Of a DNA stretch of 12,597 nucleotides, positions 1 to 5,767 are shown piece by piece. The stretch covers positions 1-12,597 of the forward strand of contig JACFNM010000096.1 of assembly GCA_019454915.1 (NCBI GenBank), given 5' to 3'. Every line of letters starts with the position of its first letter. Position 1 is the first letter of the stretch. The position numbers and the translations under genes were made by a program. The notes beneath the pieces were generated by a model that was given only the letters and a program-made list of their open reading frames with translations, was not told the origin of the DNA and ran no database searches. This DNA comes from Chitinophagaceae bacterium (GTDB lineage Bacteria; Bacteroidota; Bacteroidia; Chitinophagales; Chitinophagaceae).

Positions 1-126
1 AAAGACGTAAGAACGGTTCAGGAAATGATTTTCCATGTTTCCGAAGATGGTTACACGACGCTGATGGTCACCGGCAAAGAAAGGCAGTCCGTTACATTTT
101 ACGGATATATACGGGAATTGGTCTAA
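1..126 (+). CDS. C-terminal end of an unidentified protein (partial)
   Basis: Frame 1 is open from the first base to a TAA at 124-126 and gives 41 residues ending in YGYIRELV. The 5' part lies outside the window. The tail alternates hydrophobic and polar residues (MIFHVSEDGYTTLMVTGKE), like a beta-strand-rich C-terminus. It faintly recalls the end of small Bacteroidota DUF4252-type proteins, but this is too short to assign a family. The gene runs toward rnpB, with about 100 bases between its stop and the start of the RNA. Coding status rests on the open frame reaching the window edge and the plausible composition. Confidence 0.5.
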   Translation, partial: KDVRTVQEMIFHVSEDGYTTLMVTGKERQSVTFYGYIRELV

Positions 127-184
127 GGGAAAGAAGCACTGCGAATGGGCAACGGTATCAGATGCATTTAGCCCGGTAGGAATC

Positions 185-199
185 CGGATAATTTATCCG
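185..199. repeat. Short perfect inverted repeat between the upstream gene and rnpB
   Basis: CGGATAA and TTATCCG are exact reverse complements around one central T. As RNA this could form a 5-bp hairpin (CGGAT/ATCCG) with an AATTT loop, followed by a mixed T-rich stretch with no clean U-run. It could be a weak end signal for the upstream gene or a protein-binding site. It ends 15 bases before the rnpB -7 element and therefore overlaps the expected -33 region. The palindrome is certain; its function is not. Confidence 0.35.
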
Positions 200-222
200 T
201 AATTCTTTATTGTTTAGCTTTG
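192..222 (+). promoter_or_regulatory. rnpB promoter (Bacteroidota-type -7 element)
   Basis: TAGCTTTG at 215-222 matches the Bacteroidota housekeeping sigma -7 consensus TAnnTTTG exactly. The -33 position holds only a weak TTTA (192-195), 19 bases upstream. The predicted start, five to seven bases after the -7 element, falls at about 228, which is where the rnpB P1 helix begins. That agreement is the main support. Confidence 0.7.
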
Positions 223-227
223 CCAAC

Positions 228-597
228 GCTGTAATCCATGCTATCGCGGTGTACTGTTAAACCAGTACAATGAGGAAAGTCCGGACAGCAAAGGGCAACA
301 CACCGGTTAACAGCCGGTCACGTTTATGGCGTGAAGAAAGTGCCACAGAAAATAACCGTCCCGCTTTTTGTGGGATAAGGGTGAAAATGTGAGGTAAGAG
401 CTCACAAAAACGGGTGGTAACATCCGTTTTGGGTAAACCTTGTGTGCTGAAATGCTAAGTAAATCCCGATTATTTGCCTGCCCGGCAAAATATTCGTTCG
501 GAATATATCGGGAAGGGTAAGCAGATAAACCCGTTCAGTAATGACCGGGTTAGATAAATGATAGCACTCGACAGAATCCGGCTTACCGGATTACAGT
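228..597 (+). ncRNA. rnpB: RNase P RNA (bacterial class A)
   Basis: This is the catalytic RNA of ribonuclease P, which removes 5' leaders from pre-tRNAs together with the RnpA protein. The conserved blocks are present and in order: GAGGAAAGTCCGGAC from 272, GTGAGGTAAGAGCTCAC at 389-405 (P11 and the loop next to it), and the 3' block beginning AGATAAATGATAGCACTCG at 552 and running through ACAGAATCCGGCTTA to 585. The ends are set by the P1 helix: CTGTAATCC (229-237) pairs with GGATTACAG (588-596), with a G-U pair at 228/597. The length of about 370 nt is normal for class A. An exact -7 element lies just upstream and a strong hairpin terminator starts 12 bases downstream. Ends may be off by a few bases. 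Confidence 0.97.
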
Positions 598-608
598 AAC
601 TTCTTTAG

Positions 609-646
609 AGGATAGTCTTTATAAGGACTATCCTTTTCCTTTTTTT
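609..646 (+). terminator. Intrinsic terminator of rnpB
   Basis: AGGATAGTC (609-617) pairs perfectly with GACTATCCT (626-634) around an 8-nt loop. TTTTCC and then seven T follow on the + strand. On the minus strand the hairpin is not followed by a T-run, so it serves rnpB and not the converging gene. The stop codon and last codons of the S8 protease gene are encoded in the same bases on the other strand. Confidence 0.88.
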
Positions 647-2316
647 ATCTTTTTTGGCGCTGCCGGTTCCTTTGCCGGTTTATTTTCCTTCGGGCTGATT
701 GACTCAGCCAGCTTAACCGCCTGGTATACATTTACAATCCCGCCGGAACGACTTAAATCAGACATAGGCACTTCATCAGAAGTCCCCGGTTTGTTCACGT
801 TGCCTTCGGGTATTACCACCGAGTTCTCAATTACCTCTTTCACCTGTTGCACGGTAAGATCAGGGAAATATGACATCAGCAGTGCCGCAACGCCGGCTAC
901 CACCGGGCTTGCCATACTGGTACCCTGTAAATTTCCATACTGGTCGCCACCGGGAAGCGTAGAATATATCTTTACCCCGGGCGCAAAAACGTCAACCTCC
1001 CTTTTACCATAATTAGAGAAAGCCGCTACCAATCCACCCGTTGCGGGATCTCCGCTCGCCCCCACCGTTATCCAGTTACCGGCTCTCTTTGTGGAATCGT
1101 CTTTAAAAACGGGAGTGGGAAAGTTATCCTTAACATCAATATCTTTTGCGTCATTACCGGCGGCATGAACGAGCAGGACACCTTTTGATTCAGCATACTT
1201 AACCGCATCATCAATCCAGCCTTTTTCAGGAGAAACACTCTTTCCAAAACTCATATTCACCACTTTGGCTCCGTTATCCACCGCATAGCGAATCGCATTG
1301 GCGATGTCTTTATCATGTTCATCTCCATCCGGTACGGCCCTGATAGTCATAATCCGCACATTATCAGCTATACCGTTCATTCCGAGATTATTGTTCCGCA
1401 CAGCGCCGATTATTCCGGAGACATGTGTACCGTGCATGGGCGTTCCGGCCATGACATCGTTATTTCCATAGAACCGGTCATTGATATCGTTGTAATCGTC
1501 TTTTACAATCTCCCCCCTATAGTCCTCCGGTTCCTTTATCGTGGCTTCCGCCTTAAGCTTTTCCCCACTATAAAATTCTCCGGTCATTTCGATTAAGCGC
1601 TTATTGGTAAGGTCGCTGGCCTGAAAACCAAGGAATAAGGCCATAATGGTACTCTTCGCCTTGCTTTCATCTGTAGAGCCCGGCTTGAACCGTTGCAATT
1701 CGTCACCGTTAAATTCGGCTTTTCCCAGGGCGGTCTGAAGGATGCTGTCTGCCCATGACATATTCTCTACAATATTTTTCAGGAACATGACATTCATTGC
1801 GGCTTCTCTGGCATCTCCCTCGATGAGGTCCTTCACTTTCTTGTACATCCGGATTTCATCTTTCTCTTCCGGTGACGCCGTCTCTTCATCGGGAATCGTA
1901 TCTCCAAACTTCTTCTTCAATTTATAATATACCCTGGCGGCTTCATAAGAGTCTTTGTTCACATTTCTCCCATCCTTACCGCCTAAGAAATTCCATCCGA
2001 AGACATCGTCAACATATCCATTATTATCATCATCTATTCCATTTCCCGGTATCTCTCCCGGATTCCTCCATAATACAGGGCGTAAATCCTCGTGAGTGGT
2101 GTCAATCCCGGAATCTATTACTGCCACAACAACGGGAACCGATTTCCGTCCCTTGAGCAACTCATCATAAGCCCTTTCCACGTCAATACCATAGAAACCG
2201 TCTTTCTGAAGATCCAGCATATGCCATCCCTTTGGTACTTCTTTAACCGACGTCTGACTCCAACCAAACTGAAAACAAGCGACACTAACAAACAGGAGTA
2301 ATAAATTCCTTCTCAT
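628..2316 (-). CDS. Secreted S8 family (subtilisin-like) serine peptidase
   Basis: A predicted 562-residue subtilase exported by a Sec signal peptide (MRRNLLLLFVSVACFQFGWS). The catalytic triad is visible: Asp68 in VAVIDSGID, His295 in HGTHVSG and Ser467 in GTSMASP. Asn388 in HAAGND supplies the oxyanion hole. GIDDDNNGYVDD (about 93-104) looks like an Asp-rich metal-binding loop. Between the Asp and His blocks lies a highly charged, helix-prone insert of about 170 residues (about 110-280), much longer than in classical subtilisins. After the peptidase domain there is only a Lys/Pro-rich tail (about 544-562), with no recognisable type IX secretion domain. The frame could open from a GTG at 2376, but the ATG at 2316 gives the signal peptide directly and lies downstream of the candidate promoter. 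The 3' end overlaps the rnpB terminator. The substrate is unknown. Confidence 0.93.
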   Translation of the reverse strand: MRRNLLLLFVSVACFQFGWSQTSVKEVPKGWHMLDLQKDGFYGIDVERAYDELLKGRKSVPVVVAVIDSGIDTTHEDLRPVLWRNPGEIPGNGIDDDNNGYVDDVFGWNFLGGKDGRNVNKDSYEAARVYYKLKKKFGDTIPDEETASPEEKDEIRMYKKVKDLIEGDAREAAMNVMFLKNIVENMSWADSILQTALGKAEFNGDELQRFKPGSTDESKAKSTIMALFLGFQASDLTNKRLIEMTGEFYSGEKLKAEATIKEPEDYRGEIVKDDYNDINDRFYGNNDVMAGTPMHGTHVSGIIGAVRNNNLGMNGIADNVRIMTIRAVPDGDEHDKDIANAIRYAVDNGAKVVNMSFGKSVSPEKGWIDDAVKYAESKGVLLVHAAGNDAKDIDVKDNFPTPVFKDDSTKRAGNWITVGASGDPATGGLVAAFSNYGKREVDVFAPGVKIYSTLPGGDQYGNLQGTSMASPVVAGVAALLMSYFPDLTVQQVKEVIENSVVIPEGNVNKPGTSDEVPMSDLSRSGGIVNVYQAVKLAESISPKENKPAKEPAAPKKIKKGKG

Positions 2317-2347
2317 TTGTAATAAATTGAATAGAAAAATTGAATTA

Positions 2348-2378
2348 AAAATATAGATTATAACGGCAATCGGCACAA
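2348..2378 (-). promoter_or_regulatory. Candidate promoter of the S8 peptidase gene
   Basis: Read on the minus strand, TTG (2378-2376) is followed after 20 bases by TATATTTT (2355-2348), which matches TAnnTTTG at all but the last position. Transcription would start near 2342, leaving about 26 nt before the ATG at 2316. It also sits inside the longer GTG-started frame, which argues against that upstream start. Confidence 0.4.
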
Positions 2379-2395
2379 TTTATATGAATTGACAC

Positions 2396-2432
2396 AAAAA
2401 AAAATGTCAGGGTTGTTTTTCCCTGACATTTT
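2396..2432 (-). terminator. Strong intrinsic terminator after the acidic TSP3 protein gene
   Basis: AAAATGTCAGGG (2401-2412) and CCCTGACATTTT (2421-2432) form a perfect 12-bp stem around an 8-nt loop. On the minus strand this is followed by nine consecutive T (2404-2396). It lies 17 bases past the stop of the gene at 2450-3469 and separates it from the S8 peptidase gene. Confidence 0.92.
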
Positions 2433-2449
2433 ATATCATTCTTAACTTA

Positions 2450-3469
2450 TCACTGAACTATCGTAATCCCCACTCCGGAACTGCTGTTCATAACTATGTT
2501 TTGGCTGTGGGAAGAGATAGAAATCTGACTATCCTGCACTCCTAAACCCGTCAAATATTCCACAATCGTATCCGCCTGCGCTAAGGAATTATCGTCACTG
2601 GAGGTGGCGATATCCACCCGTACTTTATTATTATGTATCGTTTTGTCGGCAATCTGAAGCAGCAGATTAAAATCTTCTGTTGTTAACGTGTTGCTGACTT
2701 TCTGGTAGGGCATAACATGTAAAGATACCGGGATAACAGAGGATTGTTCTTCAAATTCTACCCCGCTTTCATTTTCTTCATTCACCGTCGTATCAAACGC
2801 ACATCCATTAGCTTCGATGACACCTGCTATAAAAGGACAGTGATCTTCTTCATCGTTTATACCATCACCGTCACTATCCGGAACCGGGCACCCTTCAAAT
2901 CTGGCAACACCGGGAACACCGGGACATTTATCTTCAAAATTGTACAAGCCGTCTCCATCTGTATCAGCGAAGTCTAAATTACCGTCATCCATATCACTCT
3001 TTACTTCAATGTCAGCAATATCACTCATCATATTGAAATTTTCCGTAACGGTTTCTACCGAAAAAGTCATTTTATTTTCTTCCTGAATCTCCATCACACT
3101 TTCCATCAGAAGGTCGAAATCCTCATCAACGGGATCCGGCACACTGATTTGAAGCTGAGTAAGCTCCTCCTCAGGCTGAACATTTTGCACCGAACTTACT
3201 TTAGCTAAATCGTAATAGGAAATATTATGCTCTTCAGACGTGAAACCTGATTCCGTCACCGGAGTAAACTCCTCCGCGGTTAACCCGGCCATTAATTGGT
3301 TATTATTATCAGAATTAAGAAAACCGTCTGCCGGTTTCACTTTCCAGGAAGTATTGTATTTGACATCAGCATAACTTCCGAGATTTAAAATATCCTTATC
3401 AACCAGTGACTGTGCACCGTAATCATAGAGTACCAGGACTGATAGAAGTATCGCATCTATCTTTCTCAT
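2450..3469 (-). CDS. Acidic TSP3-repeat protein with reduced OmpA-like domain
   Basis: A predicted 339-residue exported protein. The N-terminus (MRKIDAILLSVLVLYDYGAQ) resembles a signal peptide. Residues 40-165 are strongly acidic and of no recognised family. Two thrombospondin type 3 calcium-binding repeats follow at about 169-197 (DTDGDGLYNFEDKCP) and 198-223 (DSDGDGINDEEDHCP). Residues 261-339 resemble an OmpA C-terminal domain: LLLQIADKTI, VRVDIATSSDDN and VEYLTGLGVQDSQISISS line up with LDKLADILS, LEIEGHTDN and KTYLVNKGIAADRLTASG of the neighbouring OmpA protein. The NxxLSxRRA segment and the terminal NRRVEF, which carry peptidoglycan-binding Arg residues, are missing. No beta-barrel is present. 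It looks like a paralogue of the gene upstream, with calcium binding likely and cell-wall binding doubtful. Confidence 0.8.
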   Translation of the reverse strand: MRKIDAILLSVLVLYDYGAQSLVDKDILNLGSYADVKYNTSWKVKPADGFLNSDNNNQLMAGLTAEEFTPVTESGFTSEEHNISYYDLAKVSSVQNVQPEEELTQLQISVPDPVDEDFDLLMESVMEIQEENKMTFSVETVTENFNMMSDIADIEVKSDMDDGNLDFADTDGDGLYNFEDKCPGVPGVARFEGCPVPDSDGDGINDEEDHCPFIAGVIEANGCAFDTTVNEENESGVEFEEQSSVIPVSLHVMPYQKVSNTLTTEDFNLLLQIADKTIHNNKVRVDIATSSDDNSLAQADTIVEYLTGLGVQDSQISISSHSQNIVMNSSSGVGITIVQ

Positions 3470-3932
3470 AATTTACTTTTTTTAGTTAACAAAGGGCGGA
3501 TAGGATATCGAATATAAAACGAGAAAACACTTAGTTTAATTGCAAAAACGCTTAGCCATTCATCGGGGATATTGCGCAGTCTGTCGAAACATGGACCTAA
3601 AAAGGATTCTTCTATGCGTCCACGATGTTACTATGCAGAAAAATCCAGGCTGTTCGAAAACTCGTCATAAGGAATAGTCGAGACAAAATGTAAATTGAGA
3701 AATAAATTTGCCATCACCGCTAATCATCCTTACAAGGACTTAAACAATCATCTGCTCATATCTGTAAGGATATTTCCGTAAACCGGAATTGACACTCAAT
3801 TCAATTTTTTATTAGATTACGAACCGCTGTGGAACGATATCTTAACCTACATCAATGTTTCACTACGAGGCTTTGGATGCCGGGATACGCACTTATTATT
3901 TATGGTATACCACCTTCAGACATTTCCCATCA
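3470..3932. other. 463-base intergenic region between the two TSP3 genes
   Basis: No convincing protein-coding frame was found; a 28-codon frame at 3591-3677 has no supporting signals. The region must carry the 3' end of the OmpA gene transcript and the 5' region of the acidic TSP3 gene, but neither a clear minus-strand terminator nor a clean -33/-7 pair is visible. The one organised stretch is 3703-3810, described separately as a candidate small RNA on the + strand. Confidence 0.5.
3703..3810 (+). ncRNA. Candidate small RNA with promoter and terminator-like hairpin
   Basis: Three signals line up on the + strand, opposite to the flanking genes. TAAATTTG at 3703-3710 is an exact TAnnTTTG -7 element, although no -33 TTG lies at the usual distance. 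A perfect 9-base inverted repeat follows (ATCCTTACA 3726-3734, TGTAAGGAT 3763-3771; 28-base loop). Then GAATTG-ACACT-CAATTC (3786-3802) and six T at 3805-3810 resemble a small intrinsic terminator. A transcript from about 3716 to 3810 would be about 95 nt. The terminator stem is short and AT-rich, so this is a candidate only. Confidence 0.28.
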
Positions 3933-5450
3933 TTAATATTTCACCTTAAATTCCACTCTCCGGTTTTTAGCCCGGCCTGCTTCCGTATCATTGCTTGCTA
4001 TAGGTCTTTCCGAACCAAAGCCCGAAGCGGTTAACCTGTCTGCAGCAATCCCCTTGTTGACGAGATAAGTTTTTATAGCCAACGCTCTCCTTCCCGACAA
4101 TATCTGATTCAGGCGAATTGCACCCGTATTATCCGTATGACCTTCGATTTCAAGATGCATTTCGGGATCGGCACTCAAAATATCCGCCAATTTATCCAGG
4201 GCTTCGAATGACGAAGACCTAATATTATCACTATTCACGTCAAACAAGATATACTTGGCTGCTTTGTTTATTTCATCAATCATATCCTTTGCTATGTACG
4301 GGCAACCGTTATTCTCTTTCACGCCTGGTTTCAACGGACATTTATCATTTTCATCATCTATGCCGTCACCATCGGTATCGGGTACCGGGCAACCCTGATA
4401 TTTTTGGATTCCAGCCACTTCGGGGCATTTGTCATTTTCATCATCTATACCATCTCCGTCCGTATCGGGCGCAGGACAACCTTTGTATTTGGCTAACCCT
4501 GCCACCTCACGGCATTCATCTTCACTATCAGGAACACCATCTTTATCGGTATCCGGCACCGGGCATCCAAGAAGCGCCGTGGTTCCGTGACTATCCGGGC
4601 ACTTATCTTCATAATCCGGAATGCCATCACCATCCGTGTCAGGACAACCATTGGTTGCTGCCGTACCCATCTCCGTCGGACACTTATCCAATTTATCCGG
4701 TACACCATCTCCATCGGTGTCTAATTGTTCCGATTTCGTTCTTGCCGACTTTGAGGGGGTCAACCATACGACCACTGTTCCACCCCATACCTGGTGCTTG
4801 AAGGAGCCTCCATAGTCTGCCGTATAAAAATCAGATATATTCCTGCTGTAATTAGCGGTAACCAACACACGGTCGTTGAAGTCAAAACCGGCCGAAGCAT
4901 TCACTCCCCAGTTTATTCTCCGGTATTTATTCACCGCTTCGCCATTGGCCAAAATATCATCAAAGTTCTTTCGCTCCCCGGAAGCATTAATCAATTCATA
5001 AGCGGTCTTATTATTCAAATTGTAGGATAAATAGGGTCCGACGCCCGCCACCAAATGAATGCCGGAGGTAATGGGTAAACGGTATATTACATTCACCGGT
5101 AAATCCAGATAGTTGATCTTCCAGGAAGCGTTAATCATGGACGTATCATTCAGAAAAGATTTAGTGGAATCAAAAGACTTTGAGAAATTTCTCCCTTTAT
5201 TGGTATAAAGTAACGCCGGCTGTAAAGCCCATCTTCCACTCTTACTCAGATTGATTTCAGAAAAAACACCTGCATGAAATCCACTCCTCGGGCTGTAAAA
5301 TCCCTTATAATCCCTATCCCACCCGGGGATACTGTTTTTTTCAATAACGGCTGACTGGTGCAGTCCGCCTCCAATTCCCCATTTTACCTGGGCTTCCGTA
5401 ACATGTATAAAAGCAATAGAAAATACAATGGGTAAAAATAGTCTTTTCAT
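3933..5450 (-). CDS. OmpA-family outer membrane protein with N-terminal beta-barrel and five TSP3 repeats
   Basis: A predicted 505-residue outer-membrane protein linking the membrane to peptidoglycan. The signal peptide is MKRLFLPIVFSIAFIHVTEA. Residues 22-235 look like a small beta-barrel of the PorT/outer-membrane type, with alternating strands and motifs such as LDLPVNVIYRL and AGVGPYLSYNL. Residues 244-383 hold five thrombospondin type 3 repeats (DTDGDGxxDxxDKCP). Residues 396-505 are an OmpA C-terminal domain with ILFDVNS, LEIEGHTDN (Asp440), NQILSGRRA (Arg455) and NRRVEFKVKY, so peptidoglycan binding should be intact. The ATG at 5450 begins the signal peptide directly. The gene stands alone between two long gaps. 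Its closest neighbour downstream is the barrel-less TSP3 paralogue. It probably has a structural role in the envelope; a more specific function cannot be read from the sequence. Confidence 0.93.
   Translation of the reverse strand: MKRLFLPIVFSIAFIHVTEAQVKWGIGGGLHQSAVIEKNSIPGWDRDYKGFYSPRSGFHAGVFSEINLSKSGRWALQPALLYTNKGRNFSKSFDSTKSFLNDTSMINASWKINYLDLPVNVIYRLPITSGIHLVAGVGPYLSYNLNNKTAYELINASGERKNFDDILANGEAVNKYRRINWGVNASAGFDFNDRVLVTANYSRNISDFYTADYGGSFKHQVWGGTVVVWLTPSKSARTKSEQLDTDGDGVPDKLDKCPTEMGTAATNGCPDTDGDGIPDYEDKCPDSHGTTALLGCPVPDTDKDGVPDSEDECREVAGLAKYKGCPAPDTDGDGIDDENDKCPEVAGIQKYQGCPVPDTDGDGIDDENDKCPLKPGVKENNGCPYIAKDMIDEINKAAKYILFDVNSDNIRSSSFEALDKLADILSADPEMHLEIEGHTDNTGAIRLNQILSGRRALAIKTYLVNKGIAADRLTASGFGSERPIASNDTEAGRAKNRRVEFKVKY
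4302..4721 (-). repeat. Five tandem TSP3 units within the OmpA-family gene
   Basis: Residues 244-383 of the OmpA-family protein are encoded by five imperfect tandem units of roughly 26-30 codons, each with DTDGDG (or DTDKDG) and a CP/GCP pair. Units 4 and 5 share the protein stretch DTDGDGIDDENDKCP exactly and are clearly similar at DNA level, which suggests the most recent duplication. Unit 3 departs from the rule with DTDKDG and DECRE in place of DKCP. Confidence 0.85.
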
Positions 5451-5564
5451 ACGTACTGGGTTATTTCCAAAGGATAATGGGTATGATATGGTAATTATAA
5501 CGTATAACCGCCCATAATATTATTGGAATTCAAATGGTTCCGGTTTGCATAATACGTTAGGATT

Positions 5565-5650
5565 AACCTGAGCGTCTGCCAGGGTAAAAGCGAAGGCGAA
5601 ACGGGTACGTCACGAGGCAGGAAGGTTTGCACCTGTGCATGAGCCGCCTC
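5565..5650. other. Potentially structured, GC-richer leader segment
   Basis: AACCT (5565-5569) pairs with AGGTT (5623-5627) and, inside it, CTGCC (5576-5580) pairs with GGCAG (5616-5620). An alternative stem, GAGGC (5614-5618) with GCCTC (5646-5650), uses some of the same bases and encloses TGCAC/GTGCA (5628-5632/5635-5639). The two folds exclude each other. If transcribed with the OmpA gene this would lie 115-200 nt upstream of its start codon. No known riboswitch motif was recognised, and stems this short can arise by chance. Confidence 0.25.
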
Positions 5651-5696
5651 AATTCTTTGGGAAATGGAGATGTTTACAAAAATTTGAGTCGTTTAC

Positions 5697-5732
5697 AAAA
5701 AAAAGATATGCACGTTTCACGGGAAACATGTG
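5697..5732 (-). terminator. Possible intrinsic terminator of the ALDH gene
   Basis: On the minus strand, CAC-AT-GTTTC (5732-5723) can pair with GAAAC-GTG (5718-5711) around a CCGT loop, with a two-base bulge. Eight T (5704-5697) follow six bases after the stem. It starts 35 bases past the ALDH stop. The bulge and the gap before the T-run make it weaker than the other terminators in this window. Confidence 0.45.
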
Positions 5733-5737
5733 GATAA
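5713..5737. promoter_or_regulatory. parS-like palindrome adjoining a consensus DnaA box
   Basis: CGTTTCACGGGAAACA (5713-5728) differs at two of 16 positions from the widespread parS sequence TGTTTCACGTGAAACA. Immediately next to it, TGTGGATAA (5729-5737) is the exact complement of the DnaA box TTATCCACA. Only one of each is seen and no replication or partition genes are present. The same bases also form the possible ALDH terminator hairpin, so a protein-binding role is uncertain. Confidence 0.25.
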
Positions 5738-5767
5738 CTATCTCATTCAGAATATGCTTTGCAGATT

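Larger units (their letters stand above)
5451..5767. other. 317-base intergenic region with several inverted repeats
   Basis: No coding frame is apparent. From the ALDH stop toward the OmpA start it holds, in order: a hairpin followed by a T-run on the minus strand (5697-5732), overlapped by a DnaA-box and parS-like sequence; an 11-base direct repeat GTTTACAAAAA (5672-5682 and 5691-5701); and a GC-richer stretch at 5565-5650 with competing stems. Near the OmpA start, TATCCTTTG on the minus strand resembles a -7 element with one extra base between TA and TTTG, but no properly spaced -33 partner was found. Confidence 0.5.

Noticed and set aside
2317..2376. GTG-initiated 20-codon N-terminal extension of the S8 peptidase
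   Set aside because: The ATG at 2316 begins a standard signal peptide, and the candidate promoter lies within the extension.
3591..3677. 28-codon + strand frame in the intergenic region
   Set aside because: Very short, with no promoter, ribosome binding site, signal peptide or recognisable composition.
3904..3911. GGTATACC palindrome just downstream of the OmpA-family gene as a terminator
   Set aside because: The arms are contiguous with no loop and no T-run follows on the minus strand.
4302..4721. Tandem DNA repeats considered as a CRISPR or satellite array
   Set aside because: The periodicity is in codons and fully explained by TSP3 protein repeats; there are no identical repeats with unique spacers.
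4289..4801. Long + strand open frame opposite the TSP3 repeats, rich in His, Pro and Tyr
   Set aside because: It is the antisense reading of the Asp/Gly-rich repeats; the composition is an artefact of the repeated codons on the coding strand.
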